64,000 nt of DNA, from the NCBI GenBank assembly GCA_947649365.1, contig CANSRH010000004.1, positions 20,962 to 84,961 of the forward strand, given 5' to 3'. This DNA comes from an uncultured Mycoplasmatota bacterium. GTDB lineage: Bacteria; Bacillota_I; Bacilli_A; RF39; UBA660. This document shows, piece after piece, positions 36,776 to 45,150 of the stretch. Position 1 is the first letter of the stretch; each line of letters starts with the position of its first letter. The position numbers and the translations under genes were made by a program. The notes below the pieces were generated by a model that was not told the origin of the DNA, searched no databases, and worked only from the letters and a program-made list of their open reading frames with translations.

Positions 36776-36951
36776 GAACTTATTTTAAAGAGAGTTATCG
36801 ATTTGGTGGAAAGATAATGAATAAACTTAATAATTACTACCTATTATGTTGCGCAGGAAACTGATAGCCCGATAAGTTCGGTTAAAATGAATTAAGTTAA
36901 AATAAGGATGGTACCGTCTTTTTAGACTCCTAATATGGTATCATTCTTTTT
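36776..36951 (+). promoter_or_regulatory. T-box riboswitch (tRNA-Thr sensing) of thrS
   Basis: The closing helix of stem I is perfect: GAACTTAT (36776-36783) with ATAAGTTC (36872-36879). AGAGAGTTATCG and TTGGTGGAAAG match conserved stem-I bulge and apical motifs. GAAACTGA near the 3' side fits a specifier loop with ACU (Thr) at 36860-36862. The T-box sequence AGGATGGTACCGTC is at 36905-36918. Its 5' half also forms the terminator with GGTATCATTC (36937-36946, 10 bp, two wobbles), followed by T5. Uncharged tRNA-Thr would stabilise the antiterminator and switch thrS on. A TATAAT at 36752-36757 could be an additional promoter just before it. Confidence 0.88.
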
Positions 36952-37043
36952 GTTATTTAAAGGAGATGGTAAATGGATGGAAACGGAAAGTGATACGATA
37001 AACTCCCAATCAAAAAGTTAATAAAAGAAAGAAGGAAATAAAA

Positions 37044-38582
37044 ATGTTAAATGAAAAAGGTGCCTTATTATTAAAACAAGTCATAGGGGAAAAATATAAA
37101 AATATTAGATTAGATAATGTGTATGCGAATGAATTTGAGTTTTACTATGAGTTTAAAATGGATGGGTATGTAAGTGAAAATGATTTTGATTCTCTTGAAA
37201 ATAAAATTAGAAAACTAGACAATAGTCTTTTTGTAAAACTTTTAAAAATTAGTGGTGTTTATTATGAAGGCAATATCAATAATGAAATGATTACTAGAAT
37301 AGTTGGAAAATGCTTTGAGAGTAAAGAAGAACTAGATAAATACAATCAATTTTTAAGTGAGGCTAAAGAAAGAGATCATCGAAAAATTGGGGCTGATTTG
37401 GATTTGTTCTGTTTTTCTGATTATGTCGGTGGAGGACTTCCTTTATATACTCCAAGAGGAACAATTGTGAAAGATGAACTACAAAAAGAAATTGAGCGTG
37501 TTTGCAGAAAGTATGGATTTCAAAAAGTGAGTTGTCCATCACTAGCAGATATTTCTTTATTTGAAACTTCTGGTCATGCTAAAAAATTTAATGACGAGTT
37601 ATTTAGAGTTGAATCTCCAAAAGGACATAACTTTGTACTAAAACCTGTTCAATGTCCTCACCATACTAGAATTTATGCTTCAAAACTTCGCAGTTACAAA
37701 GATTTACCAATACGATATATGGAATCAGATAAACAATATAGAGCAGAATTACAGGGAGCAGTTGGAAATAATCTATCGAGAGTATATGCGATAACTGTTG
37801 AAGATGGACACTCATTCTGTCGTCTAGATCAAGTGAAAGACGAAGTGATTAATATGTGTAATTTAATCAAAGATTTTTATAAAAGAATGGGATTATGGGA
37901 AGGGCACTCCGTTTCTTTATCTCTAAGAGATTATGAACATCCTGAAAAGTATATTGGGGAAAAGTGCGATTGGGATTTATGTGAGAAAATGCTAGAAAGT
38001 ATTTCTAATGAATTAAATCTTGATGCGAAAAGATGTGAAGGAGAAGCAGCATTGTATGGACCCAAACTTGATTTTATGTTTCAAGATGCCTTGGGAAGAG
38101 AAATTCAAATACCAACTGTTCAACTAGATTTTGCTACTCCAAAAAGATTTGGACTATTCTATATTGATGAAAATGGAGAAAAGCAAACTCCTGTAATGGT
38201 CCATAGAGCTGTTCTTGGTTCTTATGAAAGATTTTTAGTGTTATTGCTAGAACAATTTAAAGGTGTACTTCCTATTTGGTTATCTCCTGTTCAAGTCAAT
38301 ATACTACCAGTTAATAGGAAATATCATGATGAATATTGTAAAAAGATAATGGAGATATTAGATGACAATGATATTCGTGTTAGTTATGATGATTCAAAAG
38401 AAAATATGGGTAAAAAAATGAGACAAAGCAATATCATGAAAAATCCATATACTATAATCATTGGAGATAATGAACGAGACAATACTCTTATCAGTTATCG
38501 TAAATATGCTAGTGAGGAAACTTATTCAATGCCTATTGAAGAATTTGTAAAATTTATTCAAGAAGAAATAAAGAAGAGATAA
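37044..38582 (+). CDS. thrS: Threonyl-tRNA synthetase, short form with vestigial editing domain
   Basis: 512 residues instead of ~640. The catalytic core is complete: LPLYTPRGTIVKDEL (motif 1 region), the zinc ligands in KPVQCPHH, EDGHSF and MVHRAVLGSYERF (motif 3), and a C-terminal anticodon domain with LSPVQVNILPVN. The N-terminal TGS domain is absent. The editing domain is reduced to its ends: the usual HSxAH is replaced by EKGALLL, and the central Cys-x-x-x-His part is missing, although GEFTRV-like (NNEMITRIVGK) and EAKERDHRKIG remain. It should charge tRNA-Thr but not clear Ser-tRNA-Thr. It is probably a secondary or resistance-type ThrRS. Regulated by the upstream leader peptide and T-box. 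Confidence 0.92.
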   Translation: MLNEKGALLLKQVIGEKYKNIRLDNVYANEFEFYYEFKMDGYVSENDFDSLENKIRKLDNSLFVKLLKISGVYYEGNINNEMITRIVGKCFESKEELDKYNQFLSEAKERDHRKIGADLDLFCFSDYVGGGLPLYTPRGTIVKDELQKEIERVCRKYGFQKVSCPSLADISLFETSGHAKKFNDELFRVESPKGHNFVLKPVQCPHHTRIYASKLRSYKDLPIRYMESDKQYRAELQGAVGNNLSRVYAITVEDGHSFCRLDQVKDEVINMCNLIKDFYKRMGLWEGHSVSLSLRDYEHPEKYIGEKCDWDLCEKMLESISNELNLDAKRCEGEAALYGPKLDFMFQDALGREIQIPTVQLDFATPKRFGLFYIDENGEKQTPVMVHRAVLGSYERFLVLLLEQFKGVLPIWLSPVQVNILPVNRKYHDEYCKKIMEILDDNDIRVSYDDSKENMGKKMRQSNIMKNPYTIIIGDNERDNTLISYRKYASEETYSMPIEEFVKFIQEEIKKR

Positions 38583-38673
38583 AAATTCATAATAAAAAAG
38601 TTGATTAATTCGCATTACTTTTTATAATGCTATTTCAAAAAAACAGATCTATGAGTAAAATTTTGTAAAACTA

Positions 38674-38703
38674 TTGTGAAAGATAGTTATTTTATGATAT
38701 GAT
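38674..38703 (+). promoter_or_regulatory. Promoter of the tRNA-Glu gene
   Basis: -35 TTGTGA (38674-38679), 18-base spacer, -10 TATGAT (38698-38703). An inverted repeat TAATGTCTTTT/AAAAGGCATTA (38706-38729) lies at the expected start of transcription, immediately before the tRNA. Confidence 0.55.
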
Positions 38704-38735
38704 AGTAATGTCTTTTGTAAAAGGCATTACAACAT

Positions 38736-38812
38736 GGCCTGTTGGTGAAGGGGTTTAACACGCCACCCTCTCAAGGTGGTATTCACGGGTTCGAAACCCG
38801 TACAGGCTACCA
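38736..38812 (+). tRNA. tRNA-Glu (anticodon CTC)
   Basis: The cloverleaf closes: acceptor GGCCTGT with ACAGGCT (first pair G-U), a short D arm GTG/CAC, anticodon stem CCACC/GGTGG with loop CTCTCAA (anticodon CTC at 38770-38772), T stem ACGGG/CCCGT with loop TTCGAAA, discriminator A and encoded CCA. It reads GAG codons. This isoacceptor is less usual in very low-GC genomes, where TTC often suffices. Confidence 0.95.
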
Positions 38813-38824
38813 TTTTAGTATTTT

Positions 38825-38850
38825 AAAGCCTTTGATTAAGGCTTTTTTTT
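38825..38850 (+). terminator. Terminator after tRNA-Glu
   Basis: AAAGCCTT-TGATT-AAGGCTTT, perfect 8 bp, followed by a long T run. Confidence 0.85.
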
Positions 38851-38931
38851 GTCGAGTGAAAGTAAAGAACAAAAGAAAATCGGATAATTTCTTTTATTTT
38901 GTTATAAAATAAAAAAAAGGAGTTTAAAAGT

Positions 38932-39195
38932 ATGAAAAAAGGAAAAATTGTATTAGTAGTTCTTTGTTTGTTAACGATCTTATCTGTATCCAAAGTATCA
39001 GCATATGGAAATACGTACAAAAAATTAGAATCAGAAGTAATTACTATTGATGTAAATAAAGAAAGAAGAGAACGAGAAGAAAAAGAAAGAAAAATGACCA
39101 TCTATATTGCCATTGGTGTCTCAGTAGTTTCTTTTATAGTATTTATTGGAACAACTTGTGCCTTAGTAAAAGCGAAGAAAGAGCAAAAGAAATAA
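38932..39195 (+). CDS. Small exported membrane protein (87 aa)
   Basis: An N-terminal signal sequence (GKIVLVVLCLLTILSVSKVSA, likely cleavage after SA), a short charged external segment rich in Lys and Glu, and a C-terminal membrane helix (about 57-79) ending in a basic tail. AAAAGGAG precedes the ATG, and a terminator overlaps the stop. Function unknown. Confidence 0.7.
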   Translation: MKKGKIVLVVLCLLTILSVSKVSAYGNTYKKLESEVITIDVNKERREREEKERKMTIYIAIGVSVVSFIVFIGTTCALVKAKKEQKK

Positions 39196-39206
39196 TGCTC
39201 TTTTTT
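39178..39206 (+). terminator. Terminator overlapping the end of the small membrane protein gene
   Basis: AAAGAGCA pairs with TGCTCTTT across a 10-base loop, followed by TTT. Confidence 0.72.
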
Positions 39207-39244
39207 GTTATTTAGTATATAATACTAGACAAGTAGGTGACTCT

Positions 39245-39451
39245 ATGAAAAATAAAATCTATGCTTTATTAATTGTAATAGGAATAACCAATTTCATTTT
39301 GCAAATTTTTGTGTTCCAAACTCCTAATGGTTTTTTAGGCTATCTTCTATGTTTATTCTCTACATTGACTATAATTCTCTCCAGTATAAAACTCTTTCAA
39401 AATAGTAAAAAATTTCAAGAATTTATAAAAATTATATTAGAAATGTTATAA
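39245..39451 (+). CDS. Small two-helix membrane protein (68 aa)
   Basis: Two hydrophobic helices (about 4-25 and 31-50) with a basic, helical C-terminus. TATAAT near 39221 and AGTAGGTGA precede the ATG. Its stop is 12 bases before the ttcA-like start, so it is probably co-transcribed with it. No family recognised. Confidence 0.65.
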   Translation: MKNKIYALLIVIGITNFILQIFVFQTPNGFLGYLLCLFSTLTIILSSIKLFQNSKKFQEFIKIILEML

Positions 39452-39462
39452 AGGTGAAGAAA

Positions 39463-40296
39463 ATGGAAAAGTACAAAGAAGTAGAAAGAAGCATTATAAA
39501 AACCTATCGAAAAGAAATATGGAGCAAATTTATAAAAGCAATCAAAGATTATGAATTAATAAAAGAAAACGATAAAATCATGGTTTGTATAAGTGGAGGA
39601 AAAGATTCCTTTTTACTTGCCAAGTGTATGCAAGAAATTCTTCGGCATGGAAAAATACATTTTGAAGCAAAGTATGTTGTAATGAACCCAGGATACAATA
39701 AAGAAAATATAAATCGAATAAAAGAAAATGCAAAACAATTAAACATTCCTATAGAAATATTTGAAACCGATATATTTCAAATAGCCAACACATTAAATGA
39801 AAAAAGCCCCTGTTATCTTTGTGCCCGAATGAGAAGAGGGCATTTATACAACAAAGCGCAAGAACTAGGATGTAACAAAATTGCTTTAGGACATCACTTC
39901 GACGATGTAATTGAAACATCTTTACTATCAATGTTTTATGGTTCTGAAGTAAAAACCATGATGCCCAAACTACATAGTGACAACTTTGAAGGTTTAGAAC
40001 TCATTCGTCCTATGTACCTTATAAAAGAAAGTGCTATTCTTTCATGGAGAGACTTCAATCACTTAGAATTCTTAAATTGCGCTTGTAAATTCACAGAAAA
40101 AAATGCTCTAGAAGAAAATAGCAAACGAAAAGAAATGAAAAAATTAATCAGTGACTTACGAAAGTCAACCAAAGACATCGATGATAATTTATTTAAAAGT
40201 ATGTCCAATATTAATTTGAATTGTGTTTTAGGTTATACAAAAGATGGTAAAAAACACCATTTTCTAGATACTTATGAGGAAACCAATGGAAAATAA
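39463..40296 (+). CDS. TtcA-family tRNA 2-thiolation protein (PP-loop ATPase)
   Basis: 277 residues from the ATG at 39463 (AAAGGTGAAG upstream). CISGGKDSFLLAK is the PP-loop that adenylates the tRNA base, CYLCARMRRGHLY the CxxC pair for Fe-S binding, LGHHFDDVIET the second ATP-binding block, and an additional Cys pair follows (NCACKF). These fit TtcA/TtuA-type enzymes that thiolate tRNA (2-thiocytidine-32 in TtcA). Its 3' end overlaps a decayed ATPase gene by 11 bases. Confidence 0.88.
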   Translation: MEKYKEVERSIIKTYRKEIWSKFIKAIKDYELIKENDKIMVCISGGKDSFLLAKCMQEILRHGKIHFEAKYVVMNPGYNKENINRIKENAKQLNIPIEIFETDIFQIANTLNEKSPCYLCARMRRGHLYNKAQELGCNKIALGHHFDDVIETSLLSMFYGSEVKTMMPKLHSDNFEGLELIRPMYLIKESAILSWRDFNHLEFLNCACKFTEKNALEENSKRKEMKKLISDLRKSTKDIDDNLFKSMSNINLNCVLGYTKDGKKHHFLDTYEETNGK

Positions 40297-40666
40297 TTTA
40301 TTCATTAAAAAAATAGTTTTCGAAAGAGACAAAGTAAGCGACTTTAAAAAGTATCCATTTTCTATTCCTTACTACAAAATTTTTAGAAATAGGGGTCTTT
40401 CCATTCTAGACGAACCAGAATCTGCTTTATCTCCTAGTTCAGATGAGTTGACTTGAATAAATAACTTAGCCAAAAATGATTCTCAATTTATTATTGTCAC
40501 CCATTCTCCTATTTTAATTTCTTACCAAAAAGGAACAATTTTAGATTGAAACCAAAATTTAAAAAAAGTAGAATACAAAGAAACAGACATTTACGAAACC
40601 TACAAATTGTTTTTAGATAATTCCAAAAAAATGCAAGAATCCCTTTTTCTAAAAGAAGAAGAATGA
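40286..40666 (+). pseudogene. AAA-family ATPase remnant
   Basis: One frame from the ATG at 40286 encodes the start of a small AAA ATPase (NNLFIKKIVFERDKVSDF), then jumps to the Walker B region GLSILDEPESALSPSS, the THSPIL switch motif and a typical C-terminus. Walker A and the middle are deleted, and two TGA stops interrupt it (40454-40456 and 40547-40549). GAGGAAACCA precedes the ATG. It is dead, since the nucleotide loop is gone. Confidence 0.8.
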
Positions 40667-40697
40667 TACAATAAAAAAGAAGTAAAGGTGATTTATA

Positions 40698-42128
40698 ATG
40701 CGTTTATATTTTTATGGTTTTATTTTATTAATTAAAAGATTTATTTTACGAAAAAATACAGGAAAATGTATTTTATCTTTTGTTGAAAAAATGGGAGTAG
40801 TTTATATTAAATTTGCACAAATGTTAGCCATGCAAAATATTGAAAATCTGTTTACAGAGGAAGATAGAAAAAACTTATCTAAGATTTGTGATCATTGCAA
40901 CCCCATTCCTTTTAAAAAAATAAAAAAACAAATTGAAAAAGAATATGGTTGTCCTTTAAATAAAAAGTTTAAAAAAGTATTTGAAACTCCTATTGGTTCT
41001 GCTTCCATTTCACAAGTCCACAAAGCTATAACAAAAAATGGGGATGTAGTAGCCATTAAAATAAAAAGAAAAGATGTAACAAAAAGAATAGAAAAAGACA
41101 TCAAACAACTTCGAAAAAATATGCATCGATATGGCAAAATTTTGAAATTTAAAAATTATTTAGGAGGAGATACAGCACTAGATTTGTATTTAGAATGGAT
41201 TAAAGAAGAAACGGATTTTGTAAAAGAAAAAAACAATATTTTAGAATACTTTCGTTTTGCCAAATCTGTAAATGGCAGTATACCAGAAACAAAAAACATT
41301 GTTGTACCAAAAGTATATAAAAAACTATGTACAGAAAATATTATTGTCATGGAATTTATTTTTTCCAAAACCATCAATCAAATGCCATTAACCCAACAAA
41401 ATAAAGAAAAAATTTCGAAGAGTTTAAATGACTACATTTTGTTATCCTTTTACGCACTATTTCATGATATGCCTGTAACATTTCATGGAGATCCTCATGG
41501 AGGAAATATTTATATTGATAAAAATGGCAATTTGGGTTTTTTAGATATGGGTTTTATCTTTACCCTTTCCAAAGAAGAAGTAGCATATGTTCGAAAATTA
41601 TTTTTAAATGCTTATACATGCAATGTAGAAGATTTAACTAAAATATTATTAGAATCTTCAACGCAAAAAGAAGTAAACGTAGAGGAACTGAAAAGAGAAA
41701 TAGAAAAATGTTGCAAACAATTTTCTAAAATTCCTATTTCTCAGTTTTATATGGATATGATAATGGTATATACAAAATTCAATGCTACACCGCCAAAAAT
41801 TTTTTACAAAATGGCAAAGACATTTGTAGCTTTGTTTGGCATGACTACTTTCTTAAAAAATACAAAAACAACTGAAGAATTGTTACAAAAACAAATCATT
41901 GATTTTTATGTAACTAGAACCATGACAGACATCAAAGAAATCACCAGTAGTAGCATTCACTTATTGCCAACCTTATTTAAAAATCTACTTACCAAAGGAA
42001 TCACAAAAAGTATTACAGAACAAATGATAGAATTAAGTGAAATGCAAAAGAAAATGACAAATGCAACAGCCCATGCAGGAGAAATCATAGAATTAATAAA
42101 GAGACAAGCGCAATTAAACAAAGAATAA
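40698..42128 (+). CDS. AarF/UbiB (ABC1) family atypical kinase
   Basis: 476 residues. KMGVVYIKFAQMLAM matches the KxGQ-type motif, although Gly-Gln reads as Lys-Phe-Ala-Gln. GSASISQVHKA is the Ala-rich loop, VAIKIKRKDV the nucleotide-binding Lys, FHGDPHGGNIYI the catalytic Asp/Asn loop and GFLDMGF the DFG equivalent. The family supports isoprenoid-lipid (quinone) metabolism at the membrane; here a C-terminal amphipathic region may contact the membrane. TACAAT and AAGTAAAGGTGA precede the ATG. Confidence 0.9.
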   Translation: MRLYFYGFILLIKRFILRKNTGKCILSFVEKMGVVYIKFAQMLAMQNIENLFTEEDRKNLSKICDHCNPIPFKKIKKQIEKEYGCPLNKKFKKVFETPIGSASISQVHKAITKNGDVVAIKIKRKDVTKRIEKDIKQLRKNMHRYGKILKFKNYLGGDTALDLYLEWIKEETDFVKEKNNILEYFRFAKSVNGSIPETKNIVVPKVYKKLCTENIIVMEFIFSKTINQMPLTQQNKEKISKSLNDYILLSFYALFHDMPVTFHGDPHGGNIYIDKNGNLGFLDMGFIFTLSKEEVAYVRKLFLNAYTCNVEDLTKILLESSTQKEVNVEELKREIEKCCKQFSKIPISQFYMDMIMVYTKFNATPPKIFYKMAKTFVALFGMTTFLKNTKTTEELLQKQIIDFYVTRTMTDIKEITSSSIHLLPTLFKNLLTKGITKSITEQMIELSEMQKKMTNATAHAGEIIELIKRQAQLNKE

Positions 42129-42194
42129 CATAAAATTCGACATATCTTTTCAAAAACATTACTTATAATGAGAAAAGAAAAAGAGGAATGTCGA

Positions 42195-43439
42195 ATGAAA
42201 AGAAAAAAATTACGAATTGTTTGTGTGTTGTTTCTTTTTTTATGTCCTATCATTGGAGATGCAAAAGAAATATACACCTATTTAGAAACGGAAAACATAA
42301 ATGAACTTACAAATATAAAAGCCAACCACATACTTCTTATCAACCGAAACGACAATAAAATTCTTTATGAAAAGAATAGTGAACAAGAAATAGCTATTGC
42401 AAGTCTTACCAAAATAATGACCGCCTTAGTAACGATTTTACAAACTGAAAACCTAGATGAAACAATTCAATTAACAGAAGAAGCATTTCTTGGTATCGAT
42501 GGATATATGGAAGCAGGATTTAAAATTGGAGAATCTGTTACCATTCGAGATTTATTGTATGGAACACTTCTACCTAGTGGAGTAGAAGCCTCTCAAGCCT
42601 TAGCCCTTCATACCTCTGGTTCAATAGAAAACTTTGTATCTTCCATGAATCATCTAGCGAATATCTTAGAAATGAATCATACCCATTTCAGTAATCCAGT
42701 GGGACGAGATGCAGACAACCATTCCACATTAGAAGACCTATCAAAACTATTGTTATTTGCTCTACAAAATGACACATTCTATGAAATTTATACAACAAAA
42801 GAATACACAACCACCAATGGATTGAACTTAAAAAGTACACTTTTTTCGGCATCAAGCAAATACAATTTAGACACCAAATTTATAAAAGGTTCAAAATCAG
42901 GATACACAAAAAAAGCAGGCCTTTGTTTATCCAGTATAGCAGAAAAGAATGGTACCGAATTTTTACTCTTGGTTGCAGATTCCTTATATGAAAATGGGTT
43001 TCCCAATCATGTAATAGACAGCATGACGATTTATCAATATTTTTTTAATAACTATAGTTACCAAGAAATTTTAAAACAAAATCAAGAACTATCTACCTTT
43101 TCTATTTTAGACGGCAAAGAAAACAATCTTACGATCAAAAGTGAAGAAAACATTTCCCTATATTTAAAAAATGACATGGCAGAAAAGTTAGAATACGAAT
43201 TCGTTGGAAGAAATACCATAGACAAAAAAGTAAATTATGGAGATCATCTAGGAAACGTAGTAGTAAAATACAACCAAAAGACTTTATATACCTATCCCAT
43301 CTATTTAAAAGAAAACATCACTTACTTACACACCAAAGAAATACTTCTTCTATTTAGTAGTTTAGCAATTTTCTTTCTTTTTCTTTTTATGCTAAAATGG
43401 AAAAAAGAAAAGGAAAGAGAAATATGCAAGAATACTTAA
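42195..43439 (+). CDS. dacA: Serine-type D-alanyl-D-alanine carboxypeptidase
   Basis: 414 residues from the ATG at 42195 (AAGAGGAATG upstream). A signal peptide precedes the catalytic domain: IASLTKIM gives SxxK, LPSGVEASQAL stands in the place of the SxN motif (Ser-Gly-Val rather than Ser-Gly-Asn), and KGSKSGYTKKAG gives the K-S/T-G triad. A C-terminal PBP5-like beta domain and a membrane helix near the end (LLLFSSLAIFFLFLFML) anchor it outside. It trims pentapeptide side chains of peptidoglycan. The SGV variant may affect activity. Its 3' end overlaps the HD-domain gene by 16 bases. Confidence 0.9.
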   Translation: MKRKKLRIVCVLFLFLCPIIGDAKEIYTYLETENINELTNIKANHILLINRNDNKILYEKNSEQEIAIASLTKIMTALVTILQTENLDETIQLTEEAFLGIDGYMEAGFKIGESVTIRDLLYGTLLPSGVEASQALALHTSGSIENFVSSMNHLANILEMNHTHFSNPVGRDADNHSTLEDLSKLLLFALQNDTFYEIYTTKEYTTTNGLNLKSTLFSASSKYNLDTKFIKGSKSGYTKKAGLCLSSIAEKNGTEFLLLVADSLYENGFPNHVIDSMTIYQYFFNNYSYQEILKQNQELSTFSILDGKENNLTIKSEENISLYLKNDMAEKLEYEFVGRNTIDKKVNYGDHLGNVVVKYNQKTLYTYPIYLKENITYLHTKEILLLFSSLAIFFLFLFMLKWKKEKEREICKNT

Positions 43440-44407
43440 ATGTATTTATCGATAAAGAATATCCAACATTTATAGACAAATACACCAAAACCCAAACTCT
43501 CCAACGTTTAAACTATGTAACTCAATTTTGCGGTTGTGATTATACGAAACTTTACAGCCCTTTATTTGTATACACAAGATTTCATCATAGTATCGTAGTT
43601 GCTCATAGGACATGGCATTTCACCCATAATAAAGAAGAAACAATTTCTGCTCTTTTACATGATGTAGGAACGCCTTGCTTTGCCCATTCCATTGATTATG
43701 TCTTTGGAGATTATCTAAATCAAGAATCTTCTGAAAAAAATATAGTAGAAATCATAAAAAAAGATAAAGAATTAATGAACTACCTAAAAGAAGATGAGAT
43801 TTCTTTAGAACAATTGAATGATTTAACCAAATATCCGATACTAGAAAACAAATCTCCAAAACTTTGTACAGATCGATTAGACGGAGTTTTGCATAGTTGC
43901 TATATCTGGTTGCATACCCATGAACTCAAAAAGATAAAAGAAGTATATGACGATTTAGTAGTTTTAGAAAATGAACAAGGAAAGAAAGAAATTGGTTTCC
44001 AACACAAAAAACAAGCACTTCAATTTGCTTATATGGTAAAAGAATATGCCATAGCATTACAAAAAAATGAAGACAAATATACTATGAAATTTGTTTCGGA
44101 AATCGTAAAAAAAGCATTTTTAAAAAAATTGATTTCTATGGAAGATTTGTATACGAAAAAAGAAAGTGACTTGGTAGACTTATTTCAAAAACATTTTTCT
44201 TCTTGGAGAGTTTTTAATGAGTCAGCAACCTTGATAAAAGCAGACAACCAACCTACGTCTTTTTATGTTTCCTTAGAAACCAAAAAAAGAAATGTCATTC
44301 CTCTTATAAAAACGAAGGAGGGAAGTAAAAGAATTACAGAAGAAATAGGAAAAGTACAAGAAATATACAATGAAATCGATTGTTTTAAAGATACAAAATA
44401 TGCCTAA
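43424..44407 (+). CDS. HD-domain phosphohydrolase
   Basis: About 327 residues from the ATG at 43424, after GAAAGGAAAGAG. TRFHHSIVVAHRTWH and ALLHDVGTPCFAHS provide the His and HD metal ligands, and the layout resembles dGTPase/SAMHD1-like HD proteins; a later CTDRLDGVLH may supply the last Asp. It probably hydrolyses a nucleotide phosphoester. It starts inside the carboxypeptidase gene, so the two are coupled. Confidence 0.85.
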   Translation: MQEYLNVFIDKEYPTFIDKYTKTQTLQRLNYVTQFCGCDYTKLYSPLFVYTRFHHSIVVAHRTWHFTHNKEETISALLHDVGTPCFAHSIDYVFGDYLNQESSEKNIVEIIKKDKELMNYLKEDEISLEQLNDLTKYPILENKSPKLCTDRLDGVLHSCYIWLHTHELKKIKEVYDDLVVLENEQGKKEIGFQHKKQALQFAYMVKEYAIALQKNEDKYTMKFVSEIVKKAFLKKLISMEDLYTKKESDLVDLFQKHFSSWRVFNESATLIKADNQPTSFYVSLETKKRNVIPLIKTKEGSKRITEEIGKVQEIYNEIDCFKDTKYA

Positions 44408-44469
44408 ATCGAAAAAATAAAAAACATAATTTAAATTGCTTGAAAAGAAAGTAAGAATAGTATAGAATA

Positions 44470-44490
44470 ACTCCTAACGAAAAAAGGAGT
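44470..44490 (+). promoter_or_regulatory. Hairpin masking the ribosome site of the next gene
   Basis: ACTCCT (44470-44475) pairs with AGGAGT (44485-44490); the 3' arm is exactly the Shine-Dalgarno sequence, 6 bases before the ATG at 44497. The small A/U-rich hairpin could regulate translation, for example by temperature or a bound protein. Confidence 0.5.
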
Positions 44491-44496
44491 ATTTTT

Positions 44497-45024
44497 ATGG
44501 AACAATTTTTAACACCAAAATTAGAACAAAATTTAAGTGAAATATCATTAGAATATGTTTATAAAAAAGAATTAATATTTCCAGATTGTCCAGGATTTGT
44601 AAAAAGAAATATAATTTCTAAATCCCCTGCGGGTCACGAAGACATCCTAGCAAGTTGGATGACCAAAGGCTACATTCCAAACGATTATGAAGCATGGCAA
44701 CACGTAATGAGAAGAGAGCCTTTACTTGCCAATATGCGTTTTTCTGAATTAGGAGACCTGATTGTTCATATATCTAAAAAAGAAGCTTCTCCATTTAATA
44801 TACTTTATTGCCCAGAAAAGATGCAAGATTTCCAAAAATGGAGAGTAAGAATATGGTGGGAATATTTTAGAAGAGCAAACAAATTTTGTGAAATAAGTTA
44901 TAAAAGTCAAGAAAAGAGTATTTGTTATTCTTCTGAGAATATAGAGGAGTTTTTAGAACAAGAACAAATACTAAACGATACTTACATGAGAACTCTTGCA
45001 AAAAAATTTTACAAAGAAGAATAA
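44497..45024 (+). CDS. Hypothetical protein (175 aa)
   Basis: A soluble protein without recognised domain. Aromatic- and charge-rich, with a WRVRIWWEYFRRANKF block in the C-terminal half. The ribosome site AGGAG is inside a hairpin. Its neighbours (HD protein upstream, DinD downstream) do not suggest a role. Confidence 0.65.
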   Translation: MEQFLTPKLEQNLSEISLEYVYKKELIFPDCPGFVKRNIISKSPAGHEDILASWMTKGYIPNDYEAWQHVMRREPLLANMRFSELGDLIVHISKKEASPFNILYCPEKMQDFQKWRVRIWWEYFRRANKFCEISYKSQEKSICYSSENIEEFLEQEQILNDTYMRTLAKKFYKEE

Positions 45025-45150
45025 AGATAATTCTTTTTTTTATGAAATTTTTTATCTATTATTGTCGAATGCCTTGTAATCAAAAAAGATGTATATATAA
45101 TAACGCCTAATTCTTGTTCTAATTATTAATAGAGAAAATAAGTGACAAAA

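Noticed and set aside
36972..36992. Six-codon ORF (MDGNGK) between the T-box and thrS as a second leader peptide
   Set aside because: It has an acceptable GGAG but no Thr codons and no following hairpin, so a regulatory role is not supported.
40286..40666. TGA read as Trp or Gly in the ATPase remnant (alternative genetic code)
   Set aside because: TGA ends many intact genes here (for example at 4872, 8139, 13470, 28288), and Trp is TGG throughout. The gene also lacks Walker A, so it is a plain pseudogene.
45085..45135. LexA box before dinD (AGAACAAGAATTAG on the minus strand)
   Set aside because: Only the GAAC half fits; the second half lacks GTTY, so it fails the consensus met perfectly at 11296.
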